Below are positions 1 through 6,574 of a stretch of DNA of 6,651 nt, one piece after another; within the stretch, counting starts at the first letter, position 1, and the number at the start of each line of letters is the position of its first letter. The position numbers and the translations under genes were made by a program. Source of the stretch: Gammaproteobacteria bacterium (lineage in GTDB: Bacteria; Pseudomonadota; Gammaproteobacteria; UBA4575). The stretch is taken from the NCBI GenBank assembly GCA_028281205.1, contig JANQKJ010000026.1, positions 1 through 6,651 of the forward strand, in the 5' to 3' direction. The notes under the pieces are model-generated. The model made no database searches and was not told where the DNA came from. It worked only from the letters and a program-made list of their open reading frames with translations.

Positions 1-54
1 CAATACAATCAAGCCAATTAACACTACAAAAGTAATCCCGCCCCATCGTGCCGC
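1..54 (-). pseudogene. In-frame continuation of the AbgT-family gene beyond the TAG codon
   Basis: Reading the minus strand onward from the TAG in the same frame gives 18 sense codons, AARWGGITFVVLIGLIVL, up to the window edge. This is what AbgT proteins carry after the hydrophilic loop: a basic R-W pair leading into the next membrane helix. The codon before the stop is AAA and the join reads DQK-stop-AARW. A single C-to-T change, turning CAG (Gln) into TAG, would explain the interruption. The second half of the gene should lie to the left of this window. Confidence 0.7.
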
Positions 55-822
55 CTATTTCTGGTCATGGGTTAACTGCGACACTACGGTTGTTTGTTCA
101 TGATCGTGATTCGTATAACCAGCAGTCCGGGGTGCAACCCAACGTACCGTCACCCACCAGCCAACCAATGTGAGCATGAAGCTAGAAGCAATCATGAACC
201 ACCAATTACTAGTAACGGCTACTTTATAGTTAGTATCAAGAAACTGTGCGGAAGACTCAGTAAATCCTGCCAGTAAAGGATCAATGCTAGTTATAAATAA
301 GTTTGCTCCGAATCCTGCTGAGACTCCGGCAAAACTGGCTGCTATTCCGAGCACTGGTGAATGCCCCATGGACATGAATAACACTGCTGCAATAGGTGGC
401 AACACAACATAACCCGCATCTAAGGCTACAGAAGACATAATACCCAAAAAAATAATTGCCGGAATTAAATAGGCCTGTTTGATAGCGCCACCAGCCATGA
501 CAATTAACGTTGGCAGTAGACCGCATTTCTCGGCTAAGCCGATACCCAGCATGCCTACTAATACGATTCCTAATGGCGGGAATTCAATAAAGTTTTTTAC
601 CAGCGTGCTTAACCACCACCAAATGCCATCACTATTTAAAATAGTTTGTGCGCGAATCAATTCTGCGGCCCCAGCCATGCTTGGTTTTTCAATTTGCCAA
701 TTAAGCACAACTCCAAGCTCAGCCATAAAAACAATGACAACTGTGCCAATAATGAACAAATAAACGGGGTCAGGAAGACGGTTACCTAAACGTTCAATCT
801 GATTGAGCCAACTAATTTTCAT
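55..822 (-). CDS. AbgT-family transporter, N-terminal half, ended by an in-frame amber codon
   Basis: Inner-membrane transporter of the AbgT family, whose members include E. coli AbgT (p-aminobenzoyl-glutamate uptake) and MtrF/YdaH (sulfonamide or p-aminobenzoate efflux). The substrate cannot be told here. Visible family features are the amphipathic opening with LPDPVYLF (about 16-23), a first membrane helix (about 20-40), FPPLGIVLVGMLGIGLAEKCGLL-like segments (81-103), DAGYVVLPP (135-143), and the GHSPVLGIAASFAG to TSIDPLLAGF stretch (153-187). A further helix lies at about 205-228, followed by a hydrophilic loop. The start fits the family, although no clear Shine-Dalgarno precedes it. The product is 255 aa, while family members are about 500 aa. 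The reading stops at TAG (55-57), yet the next codons continue the family sequence in the same frame. It is therefore probably a nonsense-mutated gene, or one carrying a sequencing error, rather than a natural short protein. Family assignment is confident; functionality is doubtful. Confidence 0.88.
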   Translation of the reverse strand: MKISWLNQIERLGNRLPDPVYLFIIGTVVIVFMAELGVVLNWQIEKPSMAGAAELIRAQTILNSDGIWWWLSTLVKNFIEFPPLGIVLVGMLGIGLAEKCGLLPTLIVMAGGAIKQAYLIPAIIFLGIMSSVALDAGYVVLPPIAAVLFMSMGHSPVLGIAASFAGVSAGFGANLFITSIDPLLAGFTESSAQFLDTNYKVAVTSNWWFMIASSFMLTLVGWWVTVRWVAPRTAGYTNHDHEQTTVVSQLTHDQK

Positions 823-886
823 AAATTTTTATGCCAAGAGTGTTACAGAAAATTAAGCGTTTATTCTCAATTAGTAACATCAACTT

Positions 887-929
887 TCTACTATATAGTC
901 GAGCAAGACCTTATTTTTACTATAGTAGA
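887..929. repeat. Inverted repeat TCTACTATA / TATAGTAGA with nested palindromes
   Basis: TCTACTATA (887-895) is matched perfectly by TATAGTAGA (921-929) across a 25-base spacer. Each arm overlaps a 10-base palindrome: ACTATATAGT (890-899) and TACTATAGTA (918-927), with centres 28 bases apart. A third ACTATAGT occurs at 1011-1018, over the possible -10 box of the PEP-CTERM gene. The arrangement could be operator sites for a dimeric regulator, but AT-rich DNA makes short palindromes by chance. Confidence 0.35.
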
Positions 930-931
930 GC

Positions 932-954
932 ATGAAAAATTACATGTTTTTCAT
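932..954. repeat. 8-bp A/T hairpin in intergenic region
   Basis: ATGAAAAA (932-939) and TTTTTCAT (947-954) form a perfect 8-bp stem with a 7-base loop. The stem has only one G-C pair and no U-tract outside it, so it is not a convincing terminator. It is 130 bases from the nearest start codon and may be no more than a chance A/T structure. Confidence 0.3.
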
Positions 955-989
955 AGGGTTGTAAAAGTATAAACAGTGTCAAAAAACTA

Positions 990-1018
990 TTGCTCACCAT
1001 TATCTAAGCCACTATAGT
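990..1018 (+). promoter_or_regulatory. Possible sigma-70 promoter for the PEP-CTERM gene
   Basis: TTGCTC (990-995) and TATAGT (1013-1018) are separated by 17 bases. The -10 matches the consensus at five of six positions and the -35 at three of six. Transcription would begin near 1025, giving a leader of about 118 bases that contains the direct repeat at 1052-1088. The -10 box lies inside an ACTATAGT palindrome. This rests on pattern matching only. Confidence 0.3.
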
Positions 1019-1051
1019 TGGAATGAAATACAACAAATTGTAGCGTGGCAT

Positions 1052-1088
1052 TACCTTTCAACCACATACAACTACCATTCAACCACAT
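1052..1088 (+). repeat. Direct repeat TACC(T/A)TTCAACCACAT, two copies, 21-base period
   Basis: Copy one is at 1052-1067 and copy two at 1073-1088. They share 15 of 16 bases, differing only at the fifth position. The start-to-start distance of 21 bases is two helical turns, which would place both copies on the same face of the DNA, as for tandem regulator sites. They lie 55-91 bases before the PEP-CTERM start codon. They could equally be a small local duplication or a leader RNA element. Confidence 0.55.
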
Positions 1089-1142
1089 GGGTAAGAATAA
1101 CTTAGATCATGCATTACATTAAATGCAGGGGACACACATAGT

Positions 1143-1805
1143 ATGAAAAAATCCTTAACAGCCATTTTAACGCTCGGTTTATCATTGCTTTCCGCTAGTG
1201 CGCATGCAGCATTGATTGATTTTGAAGCAGGTTTAGCGGCCGGCGATATCGTTACAGGCAGCACTATTTCAGGGGCAACCTTTACTGTCAGTAATCAAGG
1301 CACTACTGGTGGCTTTCCACGTGAGCTAATGATTTTTGACTCTAACTGCACCCAGGGCGTGAACTGCACAGGTGGAGATGATGACTTATCTACACTTGGG
1401 ACTATCAATGCTGGAAATATTCTTATCATAAGTACTAATAATAACGCTGCCAATCCAAATGATTCTGCTAGCGGTGGTGTAATTTCTATTGCATTTGATA
1501 CTGATGTCACTTCAATTACTGGCGTCACAGTAGACATTGGTGACTCTGATAGTGGTCCAAACTTCTTTGAAGCATTCTTAAATGGTTCATCAGTTGAAGT
1601 TATGATGCTTGATCAAATGCAAGGCGACAACAATATTCAGTCGCGCACTTTCACTGGGTTATTTGATGAAATTAGACTCACACTAGCTGGTAGCGGTGCG
1701 TTAGCAAGTTTAGAGTTTACACCGGTACCTTTGCCAGCAGCATTACCATTGTTTATAGCGGGCTTGCTGGGTTTGTTTGCCATGCGTAAAACAACGGCTG
1801 CCTAG
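1143..1805 (+). CDS. Secreted VPLPA-type PEP-CTERM sorting-domain protein
   Basis: A 220-aa exported protein. Residues 1-22 form a signal peptide (MKKS, hydrophobic core, SASAHA before the likely cleavage site). The C-terminus is a tripartite sorting signal: VPLPA (195-199), a short hydrophobic helix (about 200-214), and a basic R-K pair (215-216). This is the VPLPA variant of the PEP-CTERM signal, which exosortase systems recognise to process proteins at the envelope. The body (23-194) is Thr/Ser/Gly/Asn-rich and looks like a beta-sandwich. It opens with LIDFEAG, then has MIFDSNC (63-69), a second Cys at 75, GGDDDL (77-82), GNILIIS (91-97) and the acidic DIGDSDSG (131-138), which might bind calcium. 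This body pattern recurs in other PEP-CTERM proteins, but its function is unknown to me. AGGGGA at 1127-1132 supports the ATG. No exosortase is in view. A terminator follows directly, so the gene is probably monocistronic. Confidence 0.85.
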   Translation: MKKSLTAILTLGLSLLSASAHAALIDFEAGLAAGDIVTGSTISGATFTVSNQGTTGGFPRELMIFDSNCTQGVNCTGGDDDLSTLGTINAGNILIISTNNNAANPNDSASGGVISIAFDTDVTSITGVTVDIGDSDSGPNFFEAFLNGSSVEVMMLDQMQGDNNIQSRTFTGLFDEIRLTLAGSGALASLEFTPVPLPAALPLFIAGLLGLFAMRKTTAA

Positions 1806-1824
1806 CACAAGCACTAATACAACT

Positions 1825-1857
1825 AAAAAAGGCCGCTTGTAAGCGGCCTTTTTATTT
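1825..1857. terminator. Bidirectional rho-independent terminator
   Basis: GGCCGCTT (1831-1838) pairs with AAGCGGCC (1841-1848). In practice this is a 7-bp GC-rich stem with a TGTA loop. It is flanked by AAAAAA on the left (1825-1830) and TTTTT-ATTTT on the right (1849-1858), so it has a U-tract on either strand. It sits between the stop codons of two convergent genes and can end both the PEP-CTERM transcript and the pepN transcript. Confidence 0.9.
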
Positions 1858-1878
1858 TAAGCATCTAGCAAGTGCCTA

Positions 1879-4521
1879 TTAGTCACTTAAACTCTTATCT
1901 ACCACCTCAAACACATCGCGTGATAACTTTGGTGTTGCCTTGATGCGTTTGAGTTCTATTTTCATTAGTTCCTGCCTTGCCTGGTCATATTTCTTCCAAT
2001 CAATTAGTGGTTTAACTAAACGTGATGCCACTTGCGGGTTGATAGCATTCAACTCAATAATTTTATCTGCTAAAAATGTGTAGCCTGAACCATCTTTATT
2101 ATGAAAGGCAGTAGGGTTTGCCATTGAAAACACACCGACTAATGCGCGCACCTTGTTTGGATTTTTGATAGAAAATTTTGGATGACTTAACAACTGTTTT
2201 ATTGTATCCAGCACACCAGGTCGGCGTGAACGTGCCTGCATAGAAAACCATTTATCCATTACCAGTGCATCATCTATCCAATCTTCGCCGAATTTTTTGA
2301 TAGCTTGCTGTCTGAACTCATGATCCAAATCATTCACGGCTTCTAATGCAGCAATTTTGTCAGTCATATTATTAGCTTGCATAATTTTTTGCTTAGCTAA
2401 ATCAATATAGTCCTGCTTCTCTAACAGGTTCAGGTAAAGTAAGCAGATACTTGCCAAACGACGTTTACCCATATCATCAGCGTTATAGCGGTATTCGCCA
2501 GATACATTGTTTTGTTGGTAAGTATTAAGCAATAACTCTTCTAGCGTTTGTGCAATATTAATTTGTAATAAGTGACGCGCTTGATAAATTGCGTCTACAT
2601 CAATTGGCTGCATGAAGTCGGCAAGATAAGATTCCTGCGGTAAAATCATCATCTCAGCTTTAAATGCAGAATCAATCGATTGATCACGCAATACCACCGC
2701 CAGTGATTCAATAAAGCGGGCCGCATCCGGTAATTTGGCGTTAGTTTTAATTGCTTCTACGGCAGCTAATAACCACTCAGTAGCAAAGCGTTGCCCTGCA
2801 TCCCAACGATTAAAAGTATCCGTATCATTGGCCATCAAAAATACAAATTCATTATTTGTATAAGCATAATTTAACTTAACTGGCGCGGAGAAATTACGCA
2901 GAAAAGAAGGTATTGGTTCCTGCTTAATATTTTTGAATATAAACTGCTGTTTGTTCTCCGTAATGTGAAGTGTCATTTCTTCTATTGCGTGATTACTTTC
3001 ATTGGTTTGCAACAACATTGCACGGCCTTCTTGATCATAAAGCGCTATAGTGACAGGTATTAAATGTGGTTGCGGTTCAGGTTGCATCTTATTGATAGGA
3101 ATTTCCTGCTCAAAATTGACAGTATACTCAGCACTATCTGCATCCCACTGTGTCGTTACATTTAGTTTGGGGGTGCCACTTTGCGAGTACCAATTAAGAA
3201 AATTGTTTAAGGAAAAGTTATTTGCTTCTGCCATTGCTGAAGCAAAATCATCAGTGGTAACTGCTTGACCATCGTGTCTTGCAAAATATTTATCAAGCCC
3301 TCGCCTAAATCCATCTTTACCAAACAATGTCTGATACATGCGTACTACTTCCGAGCCCTTTTCGTATACTGTCAGTGTATAGAAGTTATTAATTTCTACA
3401 TAGGAGGCAGGGCGTACCGGGTGTGCCATGGGTCCGCTATCTTCGGCAAATTGATAAGTCCTTAAATAACGCACATCCTGAATACGTTTAACTGCGCGCG
3501 AGGTTACATCTGAAGTAAATTCCTGATCACGGAATACAGTTAATCCTTCTTTCAGGCTTAGCTGAAACCAGTCACGACATGTAACACGGTTACCAGTCCA
3601 GTTATGGAAATATTCATGTGCAATAACCGCCTCGATACTCATAAAATCTGCATCTGTTGATGTGTCAGCACTTGCGAGTACGCATTTAGAATTGAAAACA
3701 TTCAACCCCTTGTTTTCCATAGCGCCCATATTAAAGTCATCCACTGCAACAATCATATAGGTATCCAGGTCATACTCTAGACCATAAGTTTGCTCATCCC
3801 ACTGCATAGCTTTTTGTAGCGAAGCAATTGCATGCGCACATTTATGTGCATTGTGGGCTTCAGTATAAATTTCCAAACTTATTTTACGACCACTAGCTGT
3901 TATGTACTGATCACGACAGCATGCAAGGTCCCCAGCCACTAAGGCGAATAAATAGCTTGGCTTAGGAAAAGGATCATTCCACTCAGTAAAATGGCGGCCA
4001 TTCTGAAGTTCACCTTGAGCTATACGATTACCATTCGACAACATAACCGGAATTTGCTTCTGGTCAGCCTCAATACGGACACTGAAAATAGCCATAACAT
4101 CAGGCCGGTCTAAGTAATAGGTAATCTTTCTAAAGCCCTCTGCCTCACATTGAGTACAGTAATTACCGGAGGATAAATACAGCCCTTCAAGTGCGGTATT
4201 TTTAGCCGGGTTTATTTCCACTAATGTAGATAAAATAAATTGCTTAGGTGGATTATTGATAGATAAACCCTCCGGACTAACTGAATATTCACCTACATCC
4301 AATTGCTTACCATCAATACTGATGTGTTTTAGCAATAACTCCTCACCATGCAGTTGTAACTCATTATGATTAGAGCTGGTTTCGTTCGCATTCAGATGGA
4401 GTTCAGCATGAACTAAAGTTTTATCGTTAAATAGCTGAAAACGTAAGTCGACTTTACTAATCCAGTAATTGGGTTGCTGATAATCTTTTAAATAAATGGC
4501 TTTAGGGTTACCTTCTTTCAT
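1879..4521 (-). CDS. pepN: Aminopeptidase N (M1 family zinc metallopeptidase)
   Basis: A cytoplasmic broad-specificity aminopeptidase that removes N-terminal residues in the late steps of protein turnover and peptide use. At 880 aa it is full length for the proteobacterial PepN type. The N-terminal beta domain carries CTQCEAEGF (122-130), whose Gln and Glu line the substrate pocket. The catalytic domain has GAMEN (266-270, exopeptidase motif) and HEYFH (302-306), with the third zinc ligand Glu325 18 residues later in LSLKEG. The transition-state Tyr is Tyr386 in YTLTVYEKG. The remainder (about 450-880) covers the PepN beta-sandwich (DUF3458) and the helical C-terminal domain. All catalytic residues are intact. 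The ATG matches the usual N-terminus (K-x-x-Y-L-x-D-Y-x-x-P-x-Y); no strong Shine-Dalgarno is visible. It is transcribed divergently from trhO with 69 bases between the start codons, and ends at a shared terminator. Confidence 0.97.
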   Translation of the reverse strand: MKEGNPKAIYLKDYQQPNYWISKVDLRFQLFNDKTLVHAELHLNANETSSNHNELQLHGEELLLKHISIDGKQLDVGEYSVSPEGLSINNPPKQFILSTLVEINPAKNTALEGLYLSSGNYCTQCEAEGFRKITYYLDRPDVMAIFSVRIEADQKQIPVMLSNGNRIAQGELQNGRHFTEWNDPFPKPSYLFALVAGDLACCRDQYITASGRKISLEIYTEAHNAHKCAHAIASLQKAMQWDEQTYGLEYDLDTYMIVAVDDFNMGAMENKGLNVFNSKCVLASADTSTDADFMSIEAVIAHEYFHNWTGNRVTCRDWFQLSLKEGLTVFRDQEFTSDVTSRAVKRIQDVRYLRTYQFAEDSGPMAHPVRPASYVEINNFYTLTVYEKGSEVVRMYQTLFGKDGFRRGLDKYFARHDGQAVTTDDFASAMAEANNFSLNNFLNWYSQSGTPKLNVTTQWDADSAEYTVNFEQEIPINKMQPEPQPHLIPVTIALYDQEGRAMLLQTNESNHAIEEMTLHITENKQQFIFKNIKQEPIPSFLRNFSAPVKLNYAYTNNEFVFLMANDTDTFNRWDAGQRFATEWLLAAVEAIKTNAKLPDAARFIESLAVVLRDQSIDSAFKAEMMILPQESYLADFMQPIDVDAIYQARHLLQINIAQTLEELLLNTYQQNNVSGEYRYNADDMGKRRLASICLLYLNLLEKQDYIDLAKQKIMQANNMTDKIAALEAVNDLDHEFRQQAIKKFGEDWIDDALVMDKWFSMQARSRRPGVLDTIKQLLSHPKFSIKNPNKVRALVGVFSMANPTAFHNKDGSGYTFLADKIIELNAINPQVASRLVKPLIDWKKYDQARQELMKIELKRIKATPKLSRDVFEVVDKSLSD

Positions 4522-4556
4522 ACTAATAACTGTTTTGATCGTTGAATGTTTGGGTT

Positions 4557-4585
4557 AATATCCGCACAGAAAATATATGTAGCAA
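4557..4585 (-). promoter_or_regulatory. Possible pepN promoter in the divergent intergenic region
   Basis: On the minus strand, TTGCTA (4585-4580) and GATATT (4562-4557) are 17 bases apart. Each matches the sigma-70 consensus at four of six positions. This leaves about 30 bases of leader before the pepN ATG. On the plus strand the same spot contains TAATAT (4556-4561), a possible -10 for trhO with TTGATC (4535-4540) at a short 15-base spacing. The two promoters may therefore overlap. This is pattern matching in AT-rich DNA. Confidence 0.3.
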
Positions 4586-4590
4586 GTGTA

Positions 4591-5421
4591 ATGATAAATT
4601 TAAATCCAATATACATAAATATTTCCGGCTATCGCTTTACGCCTATAGAAAATATTGACAATACCTTAAATCAGCTCAAAGCTCTCTGCGCTGACCTGGA
4701 CATAAAAGGATCAATTTATTTAGCCTGTGAAGGAATCAATATCGGGTTGTCAGGCAACATCCTTGAAATCCAAACATTCCGCAAGCGCCTGGACCACGAT
4801 CAGCGTTTTTCCGGTATTAAGTTTCATGAACTTTACAGCCAGTATCGTCCCTATAACAAAATGACGGTAAAAACAAAGACAGAACTGGTACCAATTGAAG
4901 ACAGCTCACTAAAGGTAGGAGATTTCAACCACCAATACCTACCGCCATTAGAACTCAAGCAATGGCTAGATGAACAAAAAGACTTCATATTACTGGACAT
5001 GCGCAATGACTTTGAATTTGAGCTCGGCACTTTTGACCGCGCGACTCAGCTGAACTTGCACCGCTTTAGAAAATTACAAACCAAAGCAAAAGAATTAGCC
5101 AAGCTACCTAAGGATAAGCCTATTGTTACTTTTTGTACTGGAGGCATCCGTTGTGAAAAAGCTGCTCCTTATCTAGAAAAATACGGCTTTGACCAAGTCT
5201 ACCAACTTGAAGGTGGCATTATCGAATACTTGCGTTTAACAAAAGGCGCACACTGGCACGGCAATTGTTTTGTATTTGATGATCGTGTCACTATCAACAA
5301 ACAACTTGCACCTGAACAATTTCATTTATGCACTGATTGTCAATGCATCTTAGAAGATCTAGATGCCGAGTTCTGTGAGTCATGTTTATCTCAGCATCAA
5401 GTTCAAGATGCCGTTGTTTGA
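4591..5421 (+). CDS. trhO: tRNA uridine(34) hydroxylase TrhO, rhodanese-domain protein (YceA family)
   Basis: TrhO uses oxygen to hydroxylate wobble uridine 34 of certain tRNAs, giving 5-hydroxyuridine on the way to cmo5U/mcmo5U. The protein was formerly the UPF0176 rhodanese family. From ATG 4591 it is 276 aa. An N-terminal acylphosphatase-like domain (about 1-95) carries IKGSIYLACEGINIGLSG. A rhodanese domain (about 115-220) follows, with LLDMRNDFEFELG, the active loop FCTGGIRCEKA (Cys182 and Cys188) and QLEGGIIEYL. Then come HWHGNCFVFDDRV and a C-terminal cysteine cluster (C-x-x-C-x-C, then C-x-x-C), probably a metal-binding knuckle. An upstream in-frame ATG at 4546 would add 15 residues outside the family alignment, so 4591 is preferred; neither start has a good Shine-Dalgarno. 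Its stop codon lies inside the start of tatD, suggesting translational coupling. Confidence 0.93.
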   Translation: MINLNPIYINISGYRFTPIENIDNTLNQLKALCADLDIKGSIYLACEGINIGLSGNILEIQTFRKRLDHDQRFSGIKFHELYSQYRPYNKMTVKTKTELVPIEDSSLKVGDFNHQYLPPLELKQWLDEQKDFILLDMRNDFEFELGTFDRATQLNLHRFRKLQTKAKELAKLPKDKPIVTFCTGGIRCEKAAPYLEKYGFDQVYQLEGGIIEYLRLTKGAHWHGNCFVFDDRVTINKQLAPEQFHLCTDCQCILEDLDAEFCESCLSQHQVQDAVV

Positions 5422-6193
5422 TATTTGTTTTAATTTCACTAGCAGTAAATTCAGGCAAGGTGAACAAAGTTATATTCATCGCGCCCATCAAGCCGGTGTT
5501 ACTCATTTTTTAGTCACTGGCTCAGACCAAAATGACAGTCAATACGCTATCGAGTTAGCACAACATTACCAAGATGGCATGTATGCAACGGTCGGTGTAC
5601 ACCCCCATCTGGCAAAAAATTGGCAACATGACACTTTAGCTAAACTTCGTGATCTAGCTAAACATGAGCGTGTAAAAGCTATCGGTGAAACTGGCCTTGA
5701 TTACAATCGCAATTTCTCTAGCCATGAACAGCAAGAATATGTTTTCCGTGAACAAATCAAACTTGCCATTGAATGCCCAAAACCCTTGTTCTTGCACGAA
5801 CGAGATGCTCACAAACAATTCTTTTCTATATTAAAAGAATACCAACACGACATTGGTCCTACAGTAGTTCACTGTTTTACCGGCAACCAAGAGGCCCTCG
5901 AAAACTACTTGAGCATGGATTTGTATATTGGAATTACCGGCTGGATATGTGACGAACGCCGAGGTGAACACTTGCATGAATTAGTGAAGCTAATTCCACA
6001 ACAGCGCTTACTTATTGAAACAGATGCCCCCTACTTATTCCCTAGAACCTACAAGCCACGCCCTAAAAATATGACCAATGAGCCTGCATATCTACCGCAC
6101 ATTGCAGAACATGTCGCCCTCCATCGTGGGGATAGCATAGAATCTATAAGTGACTATACTATGAACAATACGCTGCGCTTTCTTAATTTATAG
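5408..6193 (+). CDS. tatD: TatD-family metal-dependent 3'-5' DNA exonuclease
   Basis: TatD is a cytoplasmic TIM-barrel metallohydrolase of the amidohydrolase superfamily. It digests single-stranded DNA from the 3' end and is linked to repair of oxidative DNA damage; despite its name it is not needed for Tat export. The 261-aa length from ATG 5408 matches E. coli TatD (260 aa), and the opening FDICFNFTSSKF parallels the DIGVNLTSSQF type, separating it from YcfH and YjjV. Visible metal or catalytic residues are Glu94 (GETGLDYNRNFS), His130 (LHERDAH), His155 (VVHCFTG) and Asp206 (ETDAPYL). The signature YIGITGWICDERRG and the KPRPKNMTNEPAYLPHI segment are present. A longer reading from ATG 5363 adds 15 non-homologous residues inside trhO and is rejected. 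The start overlaps the end of trhO by 14 bases in another frame and no good Shine-Dalgarno is visible, so reinitiation is likely. Confidence 0.95.
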   Translation: MPLFDICFNFTSSKFRQGEQSYIHRAHQAGVTHFLVTGSDQNDSQYAIELAQHYQDGMYATVGVHPHLAKNWQHDTLAKLRDLAKHERVKAIGETGLDYNRNFSSHEQQEYVFREQIKLAIECPKPLFLHERDAHKQFFSILKEYQHDIGPTVVHCFTGNQEALENYLSMDLYIGITGWICDERRGEHLHELVKLIPQQRLLIETDAPYLFPRTYKPRPKNMTNEPAYLPHIAEHVALHRGDSIESISDYTMNNTLRFLNL

Positions 6194-6227
6194 CCAGCAA
6201 CCATAGCTGTAAATAGGGTAGTTAAAA

Positions 6228-6554
6228 ATGAAGATTCAAACCGCAATCGAAGAAAAAATCACTGCTTCGCTTGATCCCACACATCTAGATGTGGTGAACG
6301 AAAGCAACAACCATAATGTGCCTCCCGGCTCTGAGTCGCACTTTAAAATTACCGTAGTCAGCAATCTGTTCGATGGGAAAATGCTAATCGCAAGGCATCG
6401 CGTGATTAATCAATTACTCGCTGAAGAACTTGCCGGCGGTATACACGCATTATCAATGCACACCTACACTCCAGAAGAATGGAGTGACAAAAATGAACAA
6501 ACCAGACAATCACCGCCTTGCCTAGGCGGAGCAAAACGCGAACAGGCTAACTAA
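6228..6554 (+). CDS. bolA: BolA family transcriptional regulator / Fe-S partner protein
   Basis: A 108-aa protein of the true BolA subgroup. It acts in stress-related morphology and, with monothiol glutaredoxins such as Grx4, in Fe-S cluster handling; BolA also binds DNA through its KH-like fold. Visible features are VVNESNNHNVPPGSESHFKI (22-41, the H-N-x-P-x-G-S-E-S-H-F loop), IARHRVIN (54-61), the conserved helix with AEELAGGIHALSMHTYTPEEW (65-85), and the C-terminal SPPC motif (95-98) typical of BolA rather than IbaG/YrbA. The conserved His in GIHAL (His73) is kept. AGGG at 6215-6218, nine bases before the ATG, is a reasonable ribosome binding site. The gene begins 34 bases after tatD on the same strand and is probably cotranscribed. 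A stationary-phase promoter of its own was not recognised. Confidence 0.95.
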   Translation: MKIQTAIEEKITASLDPTHLDVVNESNNHNVPPGSESHFKITVVSNLFDGKMLIARHRVINQLLAEELAGGIHALSMHTYTPEEWSDKNEQTRQSPPCLGGAKREQAN

Positions 6555-6574
6555 ATAATACAACTCAATTCGAC

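Larger units (their letters stand above)
823..1142. other. Intergenic region between divergent AbgT-family and PEP-CTERM genes
   Basis: This 320-base AT-rich stretch has no convincing open reading frame or RNA gene. It holds two ACTATAGT-like palindromes (890-899, 918-927) with a third copy at 1011-1018. It also holds an A/T hairpin (932-954), a possible sigma-70 promoter for the rightward gene (990-1018), and a direct repeat in the presumed 5' leader (1052-1088). It must contain the start signals for both flanking genes. No good promoter was found for the leftward gene. Confidence 0.7.

Noticed and set aside
55..57. TAG as a recoded amino-acid codon (pyrrolysine or programmed readthrough)
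   Set aside because: No supporting element is visible, and AbgT proteins have no special residue in this cytoplasmic loop. A point mutation or sequencing error is simpler.
94..763. Several open frames on both strands overlapping the AbgT-family gene
   Set aside because: They lie in other frames of a conserved gene and show no recognisable domain or start signal.
932..954. Hairpin as a transcription terminator
   Set aside because: The stem is almost all A-T, no U-tract follows it, and it lies between divergent genes where no transcript is expected to end.
1046..1060. Possible sigma-54 promoter (TGGCA at 1046-1050) before the PEP-CTERM gene
   Set aside because: The -24-like TGGCA is present, but the required GC ten bases on is CA, so the -12 element is missing.
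1079..1537. Minus-strand open frames across the PEP-CTERM gene
   Set aside because: They are antisense to a gene with a clear signal peptide and sorting domain and have no features of their own.
3050..3465. Plus-strand open frames inside pepN
   Set aside because: They are antisense to the catalytic and post-catalytic region of a strongly conserved enzyme, with no protein-like features.
4546..4590. Upstream ATG start for trhO
   Set aside because: The extra 15 residues do not match the family N-terminus, which begins with a strand like the one after ATG 4591.
5363..5407. Upstream ATG start for tatD
   Set aside because: It would add 15 unrelated residues lying wholly inside trhO; the TatD N-terminus matches from ATG 5408.
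5294..5506. Minus-strand 70-codon frame across the trhO-tatD junction
   Set aside because: It overlaps two well-supported genes on the other strand and resembles no known protein.
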